Part shown: piece after piece, positions 20,345 through 21,118 of the stretch
Layout: each line of letters starts with the position of its first letter
How positions within the stretch are numbered: position 1 is the stretch's first letter
Assembly: GCA_040512755.1 (NCBI GenBank)
Contig: JBEVEP010000030.1
Coordinates: 1 to 21,118, forward strand
DNA: 21,118 nt
Direction: 5' to 3'
Origin: JBEVEP01 sp040512755
GTDB lineage: Bacteria > Pseudomonadota > Alphaproteobacteria > Rhizobiales > Rhizobiaceae
Notes under the pieces: generated by a model
Database searches by the model: none
Told to the model about the DNA's origin: nothing
What the model saw: only the letters and a program-made list of their open reading frames with translations
Program-made: the position numbers and the translations under genes

Positions 20345-21118
20345 CTAGCCTTTCCTCTTCGAAGGCAGCGTGAGGCTCAACAGTCCGTTGGGCAGCACGA
20401 GCATCAGGATGATCAGCACCGTCGAGAAAATCAGGAGCTGGAACTCGCCCGTCTGGAACAGGACGTCCCACCCGAAATACAGGACGAAGGTTCCGAGCAT
20501 CGGGCCTATCACATAGCTCAGTCCGCCCAGGAAACAGTTCAGCATGAAGTTGACTGAATCGGCGACGGTGAAGCTCGATGGATAGATCGACTGCGAAATG
20601 GAAGCGAACATCGCCCCGCCGACACCGCCAAGGAAGGAAGAGATCGCGTAGGCGATGATGCGGAGATACGCGATGTTGACGCCGATCGAAGAAGCAAGCT
20701 CCTCGTTCTGCTGTAGCGACTGGCAGAGCTGCCCAATGCGCGAATGCGCCAGCCTGTATAGACCGAAGAAACAAAGCGCCATCAGCAGTACCGCGACAAT
20801 GTAGAAGGCGAGCCGCGGATTGGCCAAGGTGGCAAAGTCCGGCACGAGCGTCAGTCCGAAGAGGCTGATCGGGCCAGGCAGCGGAATGCTGACGATACCT
20901 TTCGCGCCGTTGGTGATCGGCAAGGCCAGCGCCAGCAAACGTGCGACCTCGGTCAGCACCAACGAGACCATGGCGAAATAGACGCCGCGCAGGCGCAGGA
21001 TTGCCGCCCCAACCAGGGCGCCGCAGGCGGCCGCGATCACGCCGGAGAGCGGCAGGCAGAGCCAGAACGAGAAGCCATAGCGGGTGGACAGGATGGCGGT
21101 CGCGTAGCCGCCGATCAG
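20345..21118 (-). CDS. livM: Branched-chain amino acid-type ABC transporter permease LivM (5' partial)
   Basis: Inner-membrane permease of the same importer; 257 codons are visible and the frame is open to the right edge (LIGGYATAILSTRYGFSFW before the first internal GTG at 21040), so the start lies outside. LivM features: LRLRGVYFAMVSLVLTEVARL, TNGAKGI, the cytoplasmic loop SRIGQLCQSLQQNEELASSIGVN, which corresponds to the family's ATPase-contact region (usually SRxGRAxxAIRENExxAxxxGI), and GGVGGAMFA. Many hydrophobic segments. The end SLTLPSKRKG is 4 nt before livG. The livH permease and a periplasmic binding protein would be expected upstream, beyond the window. Confidence 0.93.
   Translation of the reverse strand: MIGGYATAILSTRYGFSFWLCLPLSGVIAAACGALVGAAILRLRGVYFAMVSLVLTEVARLLALALPITNGAKGIVSIPLPGPISLFGLTLVPDFATLANPRLAFYIVAVLLMALCFFGLYRLAHSRIGQLCQSLQQNEELASSIGVNIAYLRIIAYAISSFLGGVGGAMFASISQSIYPSSFTVADSVNFMLNCFLGGLSYVIGPMLGTFVLYFGWDVLFQTGEFQLLIFSTVLIILMLVLPNGLLSLTLPSKRKG

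Noticed and set aside
1..21118. CRISPR arrays, IS elements, phage genes, rRNA or tRNA
   Set aside because: No regular repeat-spacer pattern, transposase, integrase or structural RNA could be recognised on either strand by reading; a dedicated RNA and IS search was not possible.

Overview
The window looks like a chromosome or megaplasmid segment of an alphaproteobacterium of the Rhizobiales, probably Rhizobium, Sinorhizobium/Ensifer or Mesorhizobium-like. The basis is high GC, tightly overlapping operons, the protein families seen and their style (GH4 and GH42 galactosidases with a MalG-type importer, a hydantoin-racemase/Liv cassette, a single-domain RlpA, a Rrf2-type regulator relic). Taxonomy is inferred from protein flavour only; no rRNA or tRNA is present, and I saw no CRISPR array, prophage or intact insertion sequence.

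Region 1 (1-8616, + strand) is a galactoside-catabolism operon entered mid-way. In order it holds the end of an inner-membrane sugar ABC permease, a GH4 alpha-galactosidase, an SDR dehydrogenase, 2-dehydro-3-deoxygalactonokinase (dgoK), 2-dehydro-3-deoxy-6-phosphogalactonate aldolase (dgoA), an SMP-30 type lactonase, a GH42 beta-galactosidase and, after a 120-bp gap, an ATP-grasp ligase of unknown substrate. Read together, alpha- and beta-galactosides are imported and hydrolysed. The released galactose would be oxidised (SDR) and delactonised (SMP-30), then, after a dehydratase not encoded here, phosphorylated and split to pyruvate and glyceraldehyde 3-phosphate. This is the De Ley-Doudoroff route, not the Leloir route. 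The four genes from the SDR to the lactonase overlap by 4, 4 and 8 nt.

Region 2 (8644-9748) is a lone minus-strand RlpA-like exported protein followed by a 748-bp non-coding stretch with several perfect palindromes and a repeated gggacag word. Region 3 (9749-11538, +) pairs an exported HAD-fold hydrolase carrying a Tat-like signal with an exported protein of unknown function whose tail is rich in Gly, His, Trp, Tyr and Pro. It ends at a strong hairpin. Region 4 (11869-16256, +) is an RND efflux pair, periplasmic adaptor plus HAE1-type inner-membrane pump, with no outer-membrane channel gene beside it. A perfect 18-nt palindrome lies 200 bp upstream. Directly after the pump is the C-terminal remnant of a Rrf2 regulator that has lost its DNA-binding half, then a 10-bp-stem hairpin between convergent units.

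Region 5 (16732-21118, - strand) holds a small exported protein and then, in transcription order from the right edge, livM (cut by the window), livG, livF, an Asp/Glu/hydantoin racemase and a GntR/FCD regulator. This reads as a dedicated importer plus racemase for a hydantoin, allantoin or amino-acid-like compound, probably controlled by the GntR protein.

The least explained items are the ATP-grasp enzyme with an altered metal-ligand motif, the HAD/aromatic-rich exported pair, the truncated Rrf2 gene, and the palindrome-rich gap at 9001-9748.
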